This document shows, in pieces, positions 5,891 through 6,356 of a stretch of DNA of 6,356 nucleotides. Both the position numbers and the translations under genes were made by a program. Positions within the stretch are counted from its first letter, which is position 1. Every line of letters starts with the position of its first letter. This DNA comes from Clostridiales bacterium (GTDB lineage Bacteria > Bacillota > Clostridia > Oscillospirales > Oscillospiraceae). The stretch covers positions 1-6,356 of the forward strand of contig JAAYWX010000075.1 of the NCBI GenBank assembly GCA_012516225.1, written 5' to 3'. The notes beneath the pieces were generated by a model. It was not told the DNA's origin. It saw only the letters and a list, made by a program, of their open reading frames with translations, and did no database searches.

Positions 5891-5891
5891 C

Positions 5892-5917
5892 TAATTTTTT
5901 GAACTTTCAAAAAATTA
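5892..5917. repeat. 26-bp inverted repeat upstream of the desulfoferrodoxin promoter
   Basis: TAATTTTTTGAA and TTCAAAAAATTA are perfect 12-bp inverted arms around a central CT. The sequence is very A/T-rich, which raises the chance of accidental symmetry, but 12 perfect pairs next to a promoter suggest a protein-binding site. It is a poor transcription terminator because the stem has almost no G or C. Confidence 0.5.
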
Positions 5918-5923
5918 TCCAAA

Positions 5924-5938
5924 AATTTGTAACAAATT
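5924..5938. repeat. Inverted repeat AATTTGT-A-ACAAATT
   Basis: A perfect 7-1-7 palindrome about 34 bases upstream of the desulfoferrodoxin -35 box. Its right half and flank, AACAAATTCC, also occur at the palindrome over the exporter -35 box (3951-3960). Confidence 0.45.
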
Positions 5939-6025
5939 CCAAAAAATTGACAAGTTTTTTAGTATTGTTCCCCAATATTTATGTTACTGCAGAAGAACTT
6001 TTAAATCGTTTTCAAGCCCTGGCGC

Positions 6026-6041
6026 GTGTCCATAGGGACAC
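6026..6041. repeat. Hairpin GTGTCC-ATAG-GGACAC
   Basis: A perfect 6-4-6 inverted repeat downstream of the recombinase remnant, in the G+C-richer stretch. It could be a recombinase or element-end site, or a terminator without a T run. Neither can be decided here. Confidence 0.35.
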
Positions 6042-6065
6042 AAACTGAACCGTAGGTTTTAGGGA

Positions 6066-6094
6066 AGGCAGGCAGCAGACTTTGCTGTCTGCCT
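6066..6094. terminator. Hairpin downstream of the recombinase remnant
   Basis: AGGCAGGCAGCA (6066-6077) pairs with TGCTGTCTGCCT (6083-6094) over 12 positions with one G-T wobble and a 5-base loop. It lies 15 bases beyond the remnant's last stop codon on the minus strand, where a terminator is expected. The T run is weak on both sides, so transcription termination is only likely. Confidence 0.5.
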
Positions 6095-6108
6095 TTGCCG
6101 TTAGCCGG

Positions 6109-6356
6109 CTATTTTCCGTAATCTTCCGCAAATGCGCCGATGACGCCGATGTCTCGGTAGCGGATGACAATCTCTTGTTCCGCTGTTCTGGAGTAACGCT
6201 CACCGCGTTCGCCCACTTTGATTCATTCAATAAACAGGTTCAGCAGTTCTCCGGTCAGCTCTGGAATCTCGGTATAGCGCTTAGCTTTTTCCCCAAACCG
6301 GTAGACATTGGAGATAGACTCCTGCAGTTTGTTTGTTTGCTCCACAGCTTTGGGAA
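6109..6356 (-). pseudogene. Serine recombinase C-terminal end with in-frame TGA (cut by window edge)
   Basis: Entering from the right edge, the frame reads KAVEQTNKLQES, then YTEIPELTGELLNLFIE, then a TGA at 6225-6223, and continues in the same frame for 37 codons to TAG at 6111-6109. The part after the TGA includes YSRTAEQEIVIRYRDIG. Both parts together match the C-terminal region (DUF4368-type) of large serine recombinases carried by clostridial conjugative and mobilisable elements such as the Tn4451/TndX group; YTEIPELT and YRDIG are typical. Relatives continue through the TGA position, usually with a basic or polar codon (CGA to TGA would be one change), so I read it as a nonsense mutation. 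The catalytic N-terminal domain lies outside the window, so the state of the rest is unknown. A sequencing error is the alternative. Confidence 0.78.

Larger units (their letters stand above)
5755..6108. other. A/T-rich spacer between desulfoferrodoxin and the recombinase remnant
   Basis: No gene is supported here. The first 100 bases are the probable desulfoferrodoxin leader, containing the small palindrome TTGTACAA (5806-5813) and the arms ACAA-CATA-TTGT (5810-5821). Then come its candidate promoter (5862-5890) and two longer palindromes (5892-5917, 5924-5938). A TTGACA at 5947-5952 on the plus strand has no matching -10 box. From about 6010 rightward the base composition becomes visibly richer in G and C and two hairpins appear, which suggests a border with imported DNA. 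Confidence 0.5.

Noticed and set aside
5947..5978. TTGACA on the plus strand as a rightward promoter
   Set aside because: No -10 box lies at 16-18 bases, and no plus-strand gene follows.
6012..6230. 72-codon minus-strand open frame starting at 6230
   Set aside because: It is out of frame with the recombinase remnant it overlaps and its peptide is not recognisable, while the other frame gives family-typical sequence on both sides of the TGA.
1..6356. CRISPR array, tRNA or rRNA gene
   Set aside because: No regularly spaced repeats and no tRNA cloverleaf or rRNA-like segment could be seen on either strand.

Overview
The window looks like chromosomal DNA from a strictly anaerobic, moderately AT-rich member of the Clostridia. 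The evidence is a hybrid-cluster protein, a two-cluster ferredoxin-type protein, an HcpR-like Crp/Fnr regulator and a desulfoferrodoxin, together with strong GGAGG-type ribosome sites and A/T-rich spacers. The genus cannot be fixed from the sequence alone.

Layout. 1-375 (-): 5' part of a radical SAM protein (COG0731 type) that runs off the left edge. 376-737: no confident gene; it holds a terminator-like hairpin close upstream of the radical SAM start, a doubtful 59-codon open frame, and the hcp terminator. 738-3057 (-): two-gene operon, a 233-aa 4Fe-4S protein followed by hcp. 3058-3249: divergent regulatory region with a near-consensus promoter and a 16-bp inverted repeat in front of hcpR. 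3250-3915 (+): hcpR. 4009-5226 (+): MFS_3/DHA3-type exporter with its own near-perfect promoter. 5235-5265: terminator shared by the convergent exporter and superoxide reductase genes. 5371-5754 (-): desulfoferrodoxin. 5755-6108: A/T-rich leader and spacer with several palindromes. 6109-6356 (-): C-terminal end of a serine recombinase broken by an in-frame TGA, which marks the remains of a mobile element at the right edge.

How the genes fit together. HcpR-family regulators are known to control hcp and a neighbouring ferredoxin gene in response to nitric oxide or nitrite. The divergent arrangement here suggests the same circuit: NO sensed by HcpR, then induction of the Fe-S protein (possible electron carrier) and Hcp (NO or hydroxylamine reduction). 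The desulfoferrodoxin removes superoxide. The exporter between them has no visible substrate assignment. Its promoter carries a TTTGTT-G-AACAAA palindrome over the -35 box, and part of that sequence recurs upstream of the desulfoferrodoxin gene, hinting at shared control. I see no clearly new multi-gene system. The least explained parts are the 376-690 leader, the shared palindromes and the recombinase border.
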